From Labilibaculum manganireducens (GTDB lineage: Bacteria > Bacteroidota > Bacteroidia > Bacteroidales > Marinifilaceae): a stretch of DNA of 64,000 bases. Shown piece by piece: positions 26,622 through 36,041 of this stretch. The notes under the pieces are model-generated. The model searched no databases. It was not told where the DNA came from and saw only the letters and a list, made by a program, of their open reading frames with translations. The DNA lies in the NCBI RefSeq assembly GCF_002843385.1, contig NZ_MVDE01000010.1, positions 62,001 to 126,000 of the forward strand, given 5' to 3'. The translations under genes were made by a program, and so were the position numbers. How positions within the stretch are numbered: position 1 is the first letter of the stretch; the number at the start of each line of letters is the position of its first letter.

Positions 26622-27620
26622 TTAATTTTGTTTCTCCAATCTCTCGGTTAGCTTTTTAATGATTTGTTTAGCGTCCCCAACGATACCCAAATCAGCAACC
26701 TGAAAAATTGGTGCGTGTTTGTCTTTGTTTACGGCAATAATCAAGTCGGAATCTTCCATACCGGCAACATGCTGAATGGCTCCTGAAATACCGAATGCAA
26801 AGTACAAATCGGGACGAACAGTTTTCCCTGTTTGTCCTACCTGACGGTCGTGACCAATGTAACCGGCATCAACCATGGCACGGGAAGCCGAAACTTCCGC
26901 ATTCAATGTGTTTGCCAATGCATCCATTGCCTCAAAACCTTCTTTATTACCAATTCCACGTCCACCTGAAACCAAAATTCTGGCTTCGGTAATATCAATT
27001 AAATTGTTGTCTTCCTTTACGGTTTCCAACAATTTCACACGAAACTTAGCAGCATTGAATTTCACCTCGTAGTTCACGATAGCTCCGGTACGACTTTCGT
27101 CAGCATCCATGGCAAACAATACTCCCGGACGAACCGTTCCCATTTGCGGACGATGGTTTTTACAAACAATAGTCGCCATAAGGTTACCTCCGAAAGCAGG
27201 ACGGGTCATTAGCATTTCGCCATTTTCACCAATCTCAATTTTGGTACAATCAGCTGTTAAACCAGTGCCAACGCGGGCCGAAACTCTTGGCCCCAAATCA
27301 CGCCCCAAAGTGGTTGCCCCGATAAATAAAGATTCCGGTTTTCTTTCGTTGATAATCTGGCAAATTGCCTGTGTATATGGTTCTGTAGTATATTCTTTTA
27401 ATTCTGGGGCATCAACAACAATCACCTCATCGGCACCACGGGCAATTAAGCTCTGTGCCTGATCAGTAATCTGATGTCCCAATAGCATTGCGTACACTTT
27501 GTCGTTCAACTCATCAGCCAGCTTTCTGGCCTGTCCAAGCAACTCTAAAGCTACGTTCTGAATGATGCCTTCACGTTGTTCGATAAAAACGTAAATGCCT
27601 TTGTATTCCTCTAATTTCAT
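26622..27620 (-). CDS. etfA: Electron transfer flavoprotein alpha subunit
   Basis: About 332 residues from the ATG at 27620 (a TTG two codons earlier is less likely). The C-terminal FAD-binding domain shows VSGGRGIGNKEG, SRAMVDAGYIGHDRQVGQTG and GISGAIQHVAGMEDSD. With EtfB it exchanges electrons with butyryl-CoA dehydrogenase. Placed last in the lysine operon, it probably supports reduction of crotonyl-CoA. Whether this pair bifurcates electrons to ferredoxin, as in clostridia, cannot be settled from sequence alone. Confidence 0.95.
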   Translation of the reverse strand: MKLEEYKGIYVFIEQREGIIQNVALELLGQARKLADELNDKVYAMLLGHQITDQAQSLIARGADEVIVVDAPELKEYTTEPYTQAICQIINERKPESLFIGATTLGRDLGPRVSARVGTGLTADCTKIEIGENGEMLMTRPAFGGNLMATIVCKNHRPQMGTVRPGVLFAMDADESRTGAIVNYEVKFNAAKFRVKLLETVKEDNNLIDITEARILVSGGRGIGNKEGFEAMDALANTLNAEVSASRAMVDAGYIGHDRQVGQTGKTVRPDLYFAFGISGAIQHVAGMEDSDLIIAVNKDKHAPIFQVADLGIVGDAKQIIKKLTERLEKQN

Positions 27621-27763
27621 GATCAATTACGAATAAGTAATTACGAATAAATAATTACGAATTACGGAAACTTTTACAATTGGTTTATCAATTTCAAATG
27701 ACAGTCTAAAACCAACATCTGCTTGACAACTCGTAATTCGTAATTTATAATTGGTAATTGTTT
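27621..27763. repeat. Spacer with repeated AATTACGAAT-type units
   Basis: Between etfB and etfA. The units TTACGAATAAGTAATTACG, AATAATTACGAATTACGG and the inverse CTCGTAATTCGTAATT recur in both orientations and could fold into a hairpin across the spacer. No coding frame. Confidence 0.55.
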
Positions 27764-28549
27764 CTAGTTTAGAATGAATTTCTCTTTTAATTTCTTGATG
27801 ATGATTCCTACAGCCTCATCAGTACCAACTTCGTAAAGCTCGCCTGCAGGTTTCAAACCACGGGCAAATGCTTTGTGTACGCTTGTTGGTGATCCTTTTA
27901 ATCCCAGATCTTTCTCATCAACTTCAATTTCGTTGAATCCCCAAACCTCAACCTCTTTTTGATAGGCATCAACAATGCCGCCAACATTCATGTAACGGGG
28001 TGTATTTGCCGATGAAAGAACGGTTACTACACAAGGGGCTTCTACCTCCAGCATTTGGTATCCGTCTTCGATATGACGTTTCATTGTGAACGTTTTATCT
28101 CCGTCGAATTTTAAATCTTCCAAATAAGATACCTGGGGCAAATCCAAATGCTCAGCAATTTGAGGACCTACCTGAGCAGTATCACCATCAATCGCCTGAC
28201 GGCCTGTGATTAAAAGATCAAAATCAATCTTCCGTAATGCACCTGCCAAAGCATGCGAAGTAGCCAAAGTATCTGCTCCTGCAAATTTCCGGTCAGTTAA
28301 ATGGATCGCACGATCAACTCCCATAGCGTAAGCTTCACGAAGAATTAAATCGGCCTGAGGAGGCCCCATGGTAATTACGGTAACATGAGCTCCTTTTTCA
28401 TCTTTTAACTGCAATGCCATTTCCAAACCACTCTTATCATCAGGGTTCATAATGCTTGGCACACCGTCACGGATCAAAGTTCCCGTAATCGGATCAATTT
28501 TTATTTCGGTTGTATCCGGTACCTGTTTAATACAGACAACTATTTTCAT
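27764..28549 (-). CDS. etfB: Electron transfer flavoprotein beta subunit
   Basis: 261 residues from the ATG at 28549 (MKIVVCIKQVPDTTEIKI, the usual EtfB start). The frame extends upstream to 28627, but that part is read from a palindromic repeat and should be excluded. AMP/FAD-binding region residues VITMGPPQADLILREAYAMGVDRAIHLTD and the signature VEAPCVVTVLSSANTPRY are visible. It partners EtfA, which follows after a repeat-filled spacer. Confidence 0.95.
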   Translation of the reverse strand: MKIVVCIKQVPDTTEIKIDPITGTLIRDGVPSIMNPDDKSGLEMALQLKDEKGAHVTVITMGPPQADLILREAYAMGVDRAIHLTDRKFAGADTLATSHALAGALRKIDFDLLITGRQAIDGDTAQVGPQIAEHLDLPQVSYLEDLKFDGDKTFTMKRHIEDGYQMLEVEAPCVVTVLSSANTPRYMNVGGIVDAYQKEVEVWGFNEIEVDEKDLGLKGSPTSVHKAFARGLKPAGELYEVGTDEAVGIIIKKLKEKFILN

Positions 28550-28571
28550 TTCTTTTCTTTTTATTGGGATT

Positions 28572-28640
28572 GTAGGGACACGACATGTTGTGTCCTTAAA
28601 TCGTTTCGTGTTAAACGGACACGACATGTCGTGTCCCTAC
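28572..28640. repeat. Nested palindrome between butyryl-CoA dehydrogenase and etfB
   Basis: 24-bp arms at 28572-28595 and 28617-28640 are inverted copies with one mismatch, and each arm is itself nearly palindromic (GACACGACATGTCGTGTC). It can form a long hairpin or a cruciform inside the operon mRNA, just before the etfB ribosome site. Confidence 0.75.
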
Positions 28641-28654
28641 GAATAATTAAATCC

Positions 28655-29794
28655 TTATTTTAACATATTGGCTGAAATCACCATTCTCTGAACTTCTGAT
28701 GTTCCTTCGTAGATTTCGGTGATTTTTGCATCGCGCATCATACGTTCCACCGGATATTCTCTGGTATAACCATATCCTCCGTGAAGTTGAACTGCCTTAT
28801 TGGTTACTTCCATGGCAGTTTCGGCAGCGTACAATTTAGCCATTGCAGCATCAACCGAATAAGGAAGTTTAGCATCTTTTTTGTAAGCCGCTTTGCGAAC
28901 CAGCATACGCGAAGCTTCCGTTTTGGTATTCATATCAGCCAACTGAAATTGTGTATTCTGAAAGGCAGAAATCGGACGCCCGAACTGCTTTCTTTCTTTC
29001 ACATATTTCACTGTTTCGTTGATAGCTCCCTGAGCAATGCCCAAAGCCTGAGCCGCGATACCAATACGTCCGCCATCCAAGGTTTTCATAGCAATACCGA
29101 AACCTTTACTCAATTTACCCAACATGTTTTCCTTAGGAACAATACAATTTTCGAATACCAATTCGCAGGTTGCAGATCCGCGGATACCCATTTTCTTTTC
29201 TTTCTTTCCGATAGAAAAACCAGGAGTTCCCTTCTCAATGATAAAAGCAGTGATCCCACGTGTACCTTGTGATTTATCAGTCATTGCCAAAATCACATAA
29301 ACGTGAGCAAATTCTGCATTGGTAATAAATATTTTACTTCCGTTGATGATATAATTATCGCCATCTTCAACTGCGGTTGTCTGTTGTCCTGCAGCATCGG
29401 TACCTGCGTTAGGTTCAGTCAAACCAAAAGCACCAATCCACTCTCCGGATGCAAGCTTAGGAAGGTATTTTTGCTTTTGTGCCTCTGTTCCGTGCTCCAA
29501 AATAGGAGCCGCACACAATGATGTGTGAGCCGATACAATAACCCCTGTAGTTGCACATACAGCAGATAACTCTTCAACGGCCATCGAGTACATTACATTA
29601 CTGCCGCCTGCACCACCATATTGCTTTGGAATAGGAATGCCCATAATTCCAATTTTGGCCATCTTCTCTACTGTCTCAATCGGAAAACGCTCCAAATCGT
29701 CCACTTCAGCAGCCAAAGGTTTCACTTCATTCTCAGCAAAATCCTTAATCATTTGCTGGAATAATTCCTGTTCTTTTGTTAAGCTAAAATTCAT
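28655..29794 (-). CDS. bcd: Short-chain acyl-CoA (butyryl-CoA) dehydrogenase
   Basis: 379 residues of standard acyl-CoA dehydrogenase length. The flavin and substrate motif AFGLTEPNAGTDAAG lies near residue 120, and the catalytic base is Glu363 in IYEGTSEVQR. In this operon the fitting reaction is crotonyl-CoA to butyryl-CoA with EtfAB, the reductive branch of lysine fermentation. The family alone would not set chain length; the context does. Confidence 0.92.
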   Translation of the reverse strand: MNFSLTKEQELFQQMIKDFAENEVKPLAAEVDDLERFPIETVEKMAKIGIMGIPIPKQYGGAGGSNVMYSMAVEELSAVCATTGVIVSAHTSLCAAPILEHGTEAQKQKYLPKLASGEWIGAFGLTEPNAGTDAAGQQTTAVEDGDNYIINGSKIFITNAEFAHVYVILAMTDKSQGTRGITAFIIEKGTPGFSIGKKEKKMGIRGSATCELVFENCIVPKENMLGKLSKGFGIAMKTLDGGRIGIAAQALGIAQGAINETVKYVKERKQFGRPISAFQNTQFQLADMNTKTEASRMLVRKAAYKKDAKLPYSVDAAMAKLYAAETAMEVTNKAVQLHGGYGYTREYPVERMMRDAKITEIYEGTSEVQRMVISANMLK

Positions 29795-30024
29795 TCTTTT
29801 CAGATAATAGTAATTAGTCGTTAGAAATTAGTATCAGACCCACCATGCTATTTCGGGTAATGTGTTACCCAAACAATGTTGAATACCTGTGGAATTAACG
29901 CTGTCAGGAGCTTCGCACTCTGACTGGTTAAACCTATTTTCAGGTTCAACTTGACACTAGTAGTTAGTACTATAAATAAACTTTGTCTTGTACCAACTAC
30001 TATAAACTAATTACTCAGTACTAT
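29795..30024. repeat. Spacer with REP-like hairpin and TAGTA-type repeats
   Basis: Between the thiolase and dehydrogenase genes. 29901-29928 folds with a bulge (GTCAGGAG, loop CTTCGCA, CTCTGAC), a similar shape to the REP element near the transposase. Both ends of the spacer carry degenerate units such as AGTAATTAGTCGTTAG and AGTAGTTAGTACTATAAA. No coding frame. Confidence 0.5.
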
Positions 30025-31230
30025 TTAAACATTTTTCAAAATAATTGCAGTACCCATTCCGCCTCCGATACAAAGTGAAGCCAATCCGTATTCTTTGCCG
30101 GAACGTTTCATTTCGTGAATTAAACTTACGGTAATACGGGTTCCTGAGGCTCCAATTGGGTGACCTAAAGCGATAGCTCCTCCGTTCACATTGCATCTTT
30201 CAGCAAAGAAATCAGCATCAACAGCGTGATCTTCACACAATTGTTTTACTACTCCCAATGATTGAGCCGCAAAAGCTTCGTTCAATTCCAACACTTGCAT
30301 TTGTTCCAATTTCATATTCGCTTTCTTCAATGCACTTGCAATTGCAGGAACAGGTCCCATCCCCATAATTGCAGGATCAACACCACCTTGTCCGGTAGCC
30401 ACAATCTCTGCAAGAGGAGTTAAACCAAACTCTTTAACAGCTTCTTCCGAAGCAACCAGTACAAAAGCAGCACCGTCATTTATACCCGATGCATTGCCTG
30501 CAGTTACCGTTCCATCCTTTTTAAAAGCGGGACGCAAACCAGCTAATTTTTCAGCGCTGGTGCCACGATTAATGAATTCATCCGCATCAAAAATGATTGT
30601 TTCTCTGCGGGATTTTATCTCTACAGGAACAATTTCATTCTTAAAATTTCCCTTATCCTGAGCGGCCATTGCTTTTTGCTGAGAAGCAAAAGAAAAAGCA
30701 TCCTGCTCTTCGCGCGTTAAGTTATATTTAGCCGCAATGTTTTCTGCTGTAATTCCCATGTGGTATCCTTCAAAAGCATCTGTTAAACCATCAAAAACCA
30801 TGTGGTCAACTGCTTTCAAATCCATCATTTTGTGTCCGCCGCGAACTGTGCCCGGCATTACAAAACCAGCATCCGACATGTTCTCGGTTCCTCCGGCAAG
30901 TATCAAATTCGCTTCACCGGCTTTAATGTTCGCATAGGCCAAATTGATTGTTTTCATACCTGAACCACAAATCATGTTGATTCCGTAAGCAGGAACTTCC
31001 TGAGGAATACCAGCTTTAATGGAAGCCTGACGGGCAATCCCCTGACCTTGACCAGCCATAAGGATATTACCAACAACAACCTCATCAATTTTAGCCGCAT
31101 CAACGCCGGTTTCGTCAATGATGTTCTTGATTACTGTGGCTGCCAAATCAGTGGCTTTAACAGGAGTTAATGCTCCTAAAAATTTCCCGATTGCAGTTCG
31201 CTTGGCTGCAACAATATATACTTTGCTCAT
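30025..31230 (-). CDS. Acetyl-CoA C-acetyltransferase (thiolase)
   Basis: 401 residues. Catalytic residues are Cys88 (NMICGSGMK), His357 (ALGHPIGASG) and Cys387 (SLCIGGGMG). In this pathway it splits acetoacetyl-CoA, formed by the CoA-transferase, into two acetyl-CoA. One of these is used again by Kce and the other yields acetate and ATP. The same enzyme could run in reverse for butyrate synthesis. Confidence 0.95.
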   Translation of the reverse strand: MSKVYIVAAKRTAIGKFLGALTPVKATDLAATVIKNIIDETGVDAAKIDEVVVGNILMAGQGQGIARQASIKAGIPQEVPAYGINMICGSGMKTINLAYANIKAGEANLILAGGTENMSDAGFVMPGTVRGGHKMMDLKAVDHMVFDGLTDAFEGYHMGITAENIAAKYNLTREEQDAFSFASQQKAMAAQDKGNFKNEIVPVEIKSRRETIIFDADEFINRGTSAEKLAGLRPAFKKDGTVTAGNASGINDGAAFVLVASEEAVKEFGLTPLAEIVATGQGGVDPAIMGMGPVPAIASALKKANMKLEQMQVLELNEAFAAQSLGVVKQLCEDHAVDADFFAERCNVNGGAIALGHPIGASGTRITVSLIHEMKRSGKEYGLASLCIGGGMGTAIILKNV

Positions 31231-31321
31231 AATATTCGTATTTAGTACATAGTATTAAGTAGTGAGTACCAAGAATAACTGGCAGTACGTCTTGATACTG
31301 AAATCTTGCTACTTGCTATTA
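31231..31321. repeat. Spacer with degenerate palindromic TAGTA-type repeat
   Basis: Between atoA and the thiolase gene. AAGTAGTGAGTACCAAGA can pair with the later TCTTGATACT and CTTGCTACTT segments. Related sequence fills several other spacers of the operon. Confidence 0.45.
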
Positions 31322-31984
31322 TTAATTTTTACGCATTTCAATTAAATCCTCAGCAATAATTAATTTTGCATCGGTAGCTTCCTGAATTTGCTCAATGGTA
31401 AATAAAGGATTGATCTCTTTTAAAAGAATTCCTTCCGGAACGATATCCATAACACCCATTTCTGTGATAATCATGTTTACCTGACCTGCTGCAGTTAATG
31501 GAAGATTACAATCCGTCATGATTTTATGACTTCCGCGTGCAGTATGTTCCATAGCAAGAATCACACGCTTGGCTCCAACGATCAAATCCATAGCTCCTCC
31601 CATTCCCGGAGTTTTTTTGCCTGGAATAATCCAGTTTGCTAAATTTCCTTTTTCGTCTACCTGAAGGGCTCCCAAAATAGTAACATCAACATGACCACCT
31701 CTAATAATTCCAAAAGAAACAGAACTATCGAAACTGCTGGCACCATTTTTACAAGTAATAAATCCACCTCCGGCATTCACAAAATCAGGGTCTTCATCTC
31801 CTTCAGCAGGAGCAACACCCATCCCCAACAATCCGTTTTCCGATTGTAAAATCACATTCACATCTTCAGGAACGTAATTTGGGATAATTGTTGGCAATCC
31901 AATTCCAAGATTTACTACATCACCATTGTGTAATTCGAGAGCAGCTCTCCTGGCAATTACCTCTCTGATTTCATTTTTATCCAT
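31322..31984 (-). CDS. atoA: Butyrate-acetoacetate CoA-transferase subunit B
   Basis: 220 residues of the family I CoA-transferase B subunit. The catalytic glutamate is Glu49 in QSENGLLGMG, and the glycine-rich GIGLPTIIPNYV precedes it. It should pair with AtoD (40638-41285) to move CoA from butyryl-CoA to acetoacetate. Unusually the partner gene lies at the far end of the operon, over 8 kb upstream with seven other genes after kal and kce included in between, though both are in one transcription unit. Confidence 0.92.
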   Translation of the reverse strand: MDKNEIREVIARRAALELHNGDVVNLGIGLPTIIPNYVPEDVNVILQSENGLLGMGVAPAEGDEDPDFVNAGGGFITCKNGASSFDSSVSFGIIRGGHVDVTILGALQVDEKGNLANWIIPGKKTPGMGGAMDLIVGAKRVILAMEHTARGSHKIMTDCNLPLTAAGQVNMIITEMGVMDIVPEGILLKEINPLFTIEQIQEATDAKLIIAEDLIEMRKN

Positions 31985-32076
31985 GTCTTTTGAGTAATAA
32001 GTAGTTAGTTATCAGTAACTAGTTTTTAGACTTTAGTAACCAGTTCTACCAGCGACTAAGTACTAGCGACTCTGTA
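31985..32076. repeat. Spacer with degenerate TAGTA-type repeats
   Basis: Between kamE and atoA. Segments such as AGTAGTTAGTTATCAGTAAC and CTAAGTACTAGCGACTCTG alternate in near-palindromic form. No coding frame. Confidence 0.4.
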
Positions 32077-32865
32077 CTATTTATTTAATCTTCTGCTTAA
32101 TTCCTGAGCTGCGTATGATGCAACATCATCGGCATATTTATTCATTCCAAAACCGGCATCGTAACCCAATTCTTTTGCCAACTCATGAGAAATCCGCGGT
32201 CCGCCGCAAATTAAAATTACTTTCTCGCGCAATCCTTCAGCTTCCATTAGCTCAACCAGATCTACCAAATTCTTAATGTGAACATCTTTTTGAGTAACTG
32301 TTTGTGATACCAAAAGAACATCTGCTTCGAATTCTATTGCTTTCGCGATAAACTCTTCGTTTGGCACCTGACTTCCCATGTTTAAAGCTTCCATCATTTC
32401 GTAACGCTCCAAACCGTAATGTCCGGCAAAACCTTTCATATTCATTATGGCATCGATTCCAACAGTATGCGCATCGGAACCTGTACTGGCACCTAATACA
32501 CGAATCGAACGACCAATGTTTTCTTTAATGAAATCATCCGTTTCGTGCATATCCATAGCCGTTGCTTCCACTTTAGGAACAGTAATTCCTGTAAAATCGA
32601 CCGTATGAATACAATTTCCATAACAATTGAAAAATGTAAACCCTTTCATTAACTCTTGAACATACACCACCTGAGGATTTTCGAAACCCATTTTCCTCAT
32701 CATCTGCTTGGCTGCTTCAATTGCCTCATCACCTTTGGCTACCGGCAAAGTAAAACTCACCTGAGTTTTACCATCGTTCATGGTATCGCCGTAAGGCTTG
32801 ATCTTAGTTAGATCAAGTGTTTTATCAAATTCGTTGGAATCGGTTGAATAAAGACCTCCACTCAT
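32077..32865 (-). CDS. kamE: Lysine 5,6-aminomutase beta subunit (B12- and PLP-binding)
   Basis: 262 residues. The cobalamin motif D-x-H-x-x-G is present as SDAHTVG with His133 as the cobalt ligand. Lys144 (NMKGFAG) falls at the same number as the PLP lysine of the Clostridium sticklandii enzyme. With KamD it moves the terminal amino group of beta-lysine from C6 to C5, giving 3,5-diaminohexanoate, by an adenosylcobalamin radical mechanism. It follows kamD directly in the operon. Confidence 0.97.
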   Translation of the reverse strand: MSGGLYSTDSNEFDKTLDLTKIKPYGDTMNDGKTQVSFTLPVAKGDEAIEAAKQMMRKMGFENPQVVYVQELMKGFTFFNCYGNCIHTVDFTGITVPKVEATAMDMHETDDFIKENIGRSIRVLGASTGSDAHTVGIDAIMNMKGFAGHYGLERYEMMEALNMGSQVPNEEFIAKAIEFEADVLLVSQTVTQKDVHIKNLVDLVELMEAEGLREKVILICGGPRISHELAKELGYDAGFGMNKYADDVASYAAQELSRRLNK

Positions 32866-33006
32866 TTTTTTGTCTCCTTTATATTTTAAATATCAAATGC
32901 AATCGCAGCCGTGTCTTTTAACACCCCCCTAATCCCCCCTGAAAGGGTGACTTTCCGACTCCAAAAACACAAATCTTTGGACTTGATACTTTGTACTTTA
33001 TACTTG
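32866..33006. repeat. Spacer with paired C-tracts and TACTTG-type repeats
   Basis: Between kamD and kamE. 32922-32949 has two runs of six C separated by TAAT, then GAAAGGGTG. The minus-strand mRNA thus carries two G6 runs and can pair CACCC with GGGTG. ACTTGATACTTTGTAC and relatives fill the side near kamD. No coding frame. Confidence 0.5.
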
Positions 33007-34560
33007 TTACTTCTTATGCAATAATTCAATAAACGGATTGAAGTAGTTGCTTCCTTTTTCTACAACTCCAGCTAAACCTTTACCGCCGTTTTTTGGACGT
33101 TTGATATCAGCGAAAATCCCTTTTTCAAGTGCTGTGAACAATCCTTCCTTTTCGATTTTCTCAACCAATTCAGTTGCATCATCCAAAACTTTTGCTGCTC
33201 GCTGACGAATAATTCCCCCCTCTTTAAATTCCATTTCGTCGCCAATACTCTTCATGTTGTTGAAAATGTACTTTGCATTCTCAATAGAAAGATATCTGTC
33301 GGACATGAATGGTGTATGAATTGCTTCGGTAAGCATTCCCAGCAACTGAATTCCTTGTCCGGTCCATATTGAAATTTGATTGAATAATGCATCCTGAACA
33401 TGACCTTTAAAAACATTTCCAGTCATGAATTTTGTTGGTGGCATATATTTTAGAGGCGCTTTCGGAAAAATTTCCCTGATCATTTGCGCTTGTGCCAATT
33501 CATAAAGGAAACCATTTTCCAAATCGGGAGTCATCTCAAAAGCATGCCCCAATCCCATTTGCTCTTCAGGAATACCGGCAACCAATGCCAACTGCTCATT
33601 AATAAAATCGGAAGCCAACACTGTATGAGCCTCATCAAATGCATCAGCAGTTGTCAGGTAATTATCTTCTCCGGTGTTAATAATTACACCTGCAAAACCA
33701 TTCAGTAATCTTGAGAAATACTGATCGACAATCGTACGCTGCATGTTGATATCGCGGAAAAGGATACCGTACAATGCATCGTTCAACATCACATCTAAAC
33801 CTTCAATTGCTCCCATTGCTGCAATTTCGGGCATGCACAAACCAGAACAGTAGTTACACAAACGAATGTAACGGCCTTCCTCTTCGCCCACCTTATCCAA
33901 TGCAGTACGCATAATTCGGAAGTTCTCCTGAGTTGCTACAGTTCCACCAAAACCTTCGGTGGTTGCTCCATAAGGAACGTAATCCAACAAACTTTGTCCG
34001 GTAGTTCGGATTACTGCAATAATATCAGCACCCTGACGAGCAGCTGCCTCAGCCTGAACAACATCTTCGTAGATATTTCCTGTAGCCACAATCACGTACA
34101 AATAAGGTTTAGCACCTTCGCCAATTGTATTCAGGTAGTTATCTCTTTTCGCTTTGCGATCCTTAATCACCTGTATGCTTTTTATCACAAAAGGTTGAAT
34201 TGCCTGGTGAATTTCCTCGGTTGCATGAACTGGAATTGTTGTTAAGTCCAATTCTCCAACAGCGATTTTTTCTGCAATTTCCTGTGGGTTTAAACCTGTT
34301 TCCAAAACAGCATTTCCCAAAAAGAACATTACACCTTCGCTCAAAACTCCTTTTTCCTGAAGTACATCAACAACAACATTTGGTAGTGGCACCTCGTTGT
34401 TATCAACTCCATCGATTCCCAAAAGACGACACAAAGTACGCTCAACTGCAACAGTTGAGTAGTTGTCTACGAATTTTTGAACATCGTCTGCAATTCGCTT
34501 CGACACCTCTTTGGCGTATCCAACTTTTTTAAAGTCAAGACCTAGTTTACTCCTCATCAT
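33007..34560 (-). CDS. kamD: Lysine 5,6-aminomutase alpha subunit
   Basis: 517 residues, matching the KamD family length. Recognisable blocks include RSKLGLDFKKVGYAKEVS at the start, YLYVIVATGNIYEDVVQAEA, and RQGADIIAVIRTTGQSLLD. It forms the TIM-barrel catalytic subunit and partners KamE. Two adjacent ATGs are possible starts at 34560 and 34557. It lies about 80 bases after kamC. Confidence 0.96.
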   Translation of the reverse strand: MMRSKLGLDFKKVGYAKEVSKRIADDVQKFVDNYSTVAVERTLCRLLGIDGVDNNEVPLPNVVVDVLQEKGVLSEGVMFFLGNAVLETGLNPQEIAEKIAVGELDLTTIPVHATEEIHQAIQPFVIKSIQVIKDRKAKRDNYLNTIGEGAKPYLYVIVATGNIYEDVVQAEAAARQGADIIAVIRTTGQSLLDYVPYGATTEGFGGTVATQENFRIMRTALDKVGEEEGRYIRLCNYCSGLCMPEIAAMGAIEGLDVMLNDALYGILFRDINMQRTIVDQYFSRLLNGFAGVIINTGEDNYLTTADAFDEAHTVLASDFINEQLALVAGIPEEQMGLGHAFEMTPDLENGFLYELAQAQMIREIFPKAPLKYMPPTKFMTGNVFKGHVQDALFNQISIWTGQGIQLLGMLTEAIHTPFMSDRYLSIENAKYIFNNMKSIGDEMEFKEGGIIRQRAAKVLDDATELVEKIEKEGLFTALEKGIFADIKRPKNGGKGLAGVVEKGSNYFNPFIELLHKK

Positions 34561-34641
34561 TTCTTCCTAATTATGATTTAAGAATTATGAATTATAAATA
34601 AAGAAATGCTATCACACAATTCATCATTTATAACTAACAAC

Positions 34642-36039
34642 TCATAATTTATTCTTACTCGCTAATTGGTTCTGCGCCCGATCAATAATCTCTTTATCGA
34701 TTCCCAATAAAGAAGCAATCCGAAGCGCTTCGTGAGGAACTTCCCCTTCAAGATCCTCCACCAATGAATAATCCATATAACTGTTAATATTTTTGTGGGT
34801 GATTACATTTGCACCCAAATCCTTATCCAGACCTTTCACCCGAAGTTTTCTGAACTTGGATTTCAATCCACTGTAATGTGTGGTAATAACACTTCTAATT
34901 TTCCCTTCATAAAAAATATCCGCTACAGCATTTACAATAGCTAATCCTTCAACCGGATTTGTTGTCCGAGCCAATTCATCAATCAAAACCAAAACATTTT
35001 TATGGCTTTTAGAATCTTTTACCATACGGCTCACATTCAACATTTCCGAGGCGAAAGAAGACAAGCCATTCAATTCTGATTGCTCGTCGCCAACCGATAT
35101 CATTACTTGATCAACAATGCTGATTTGTGCCGATGCAGCCGGAACAAAAAAGCCAAACTGAAACAAATACTGACAAAGAGCAAGTGTTTTTAACACCACC
35201 GTTTTCCCAGCCATATTTGCTCCTGTAATTACACAAACCGAACTTTCAAGCTCAATATCTATAGCCTGGTAATCTTTATTCTGGTTTGCCAGTTCATTTT
35301 TAATCATGGGGTTAAACAAGCCCCGATATATTGTATTTCCTTCTGAAACAGTCGCTTTACTAAAATTCCATTTTTTGGCCTGAACCGCTTTCGCGATTAA
35401 TAAATCCAAATGAGCAAGTTGCTGTAATGCATTTGCTAAACCGGCTCCGTGTAAAGAGATTTTAGAACATAGATCCTCTCGAACCTTTGCCTCAATTGCC
35501 TGTGATTTGCTGAATAAAGCTTCAATCTCAAAATCAGAATCACCATTCTTACTCTTAGCTAATTTCAACTCTTTTCGAGCTTCGGCCAATTCCTCTGAGT
35601 AATTATCGTAGATGTAAAAAGATGGAATTTTTGTATTTTGAGGATCCAACAATCGAATCAATTCACTCAAATCTTGAATTTCCAGAAAACTCTGCTTTTC
35701 TTCTTTTTGAAGCTCAACAATTTCCTGAGCTAATAAAGCAAATACCTTAATTTCGAACAACTCAACATCATCAAGAACTAAATTCCCCAGCAAATTATTC
35801 ACGCTTCCGCGTATATCACGGCAATGCATTAATTTGTTCTGAATTTTAAAAATCAAATCTGAGTTAAGATCCAAAATTTGCACCAGCTGATCAACTAGGT
35901 TCAATTCTGTAGCAATTTCATTTTTGCAACACATCATTTTCGAATCCAGCAGGCAGCGTCTTCCCATTGGGGATCTTAAATCAAGATCCTCCATTAGAAA
36001 TTGCAATCCGCTTGTGTGTGCTACTATTTTTCGAAACAT
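34642..36039 (-). CDS. kamC: MutS-like ATPase, lysine 5,6-aminomutase reactivase subunit
   Basis: 465 residues ending in a MutS-type ATPase domain: Walker A is ITGANMAGKTVVLKT near residue 273, Walker B is VLVLIDELARTTNP near residue 352. There are no mismatch-recognition domains, and a helical region fills the first half. Genes of this kind are fixed members of lysine fermentation operons and are taken to reactivate the B12 mutase by exchanging damaged cobalamin. It starts 2 bases after kamB, so coupling is likely. Direct evidence for its mechanism is limited. Confidence 0.88.
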   Translation of the reverse strand: MFRKIVAHTSGLQFLMEDLDLRSPMGRRCLLDSKMMCCKNEIATELNLVDQLVQILDLNSDLIFKIQNKLMHCRDIRGSVNNLLGNLVLDDVELFEIKVFALLAQEIVELQKEEKQSFLEIQDLSELIRLLDPQNTKIPSFYIYDNYSEELAEARKELKLAKSKNGDSDFEIEALFSKSQAIEAKVREDLCSKISLHGAGLANALQQLAHLDLLIAKAVQAKKWNFSKATVSEGNTIYRGLFNPMIKNELANQNKDYQAIDIELESSVCVITGANMAGKTVVLKTLALCQYLFQFGFFVPAASAQISIVDQVMISVGDEQSELNGLSSFASEMLNVSRMVKDSKSHKNVLVLIDELARTTNPVEGLAIVNAVADIFYEGKIRSVITTHYSGLKSKFRKLRVKGLDKDLGANVITHKNINSYMDYSLVEDLEGEVPHEALRIASLLGIDKEIIDRAQNQLASKNKL

Positions 36040-36041
36040 TA

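Noticed and set aside
28550-28627. N-terminal extension of EtfB
   Set aside because: It is translated from a palindromic repeat; EtfB proteins start at the MKIVVCIKQ sequence.
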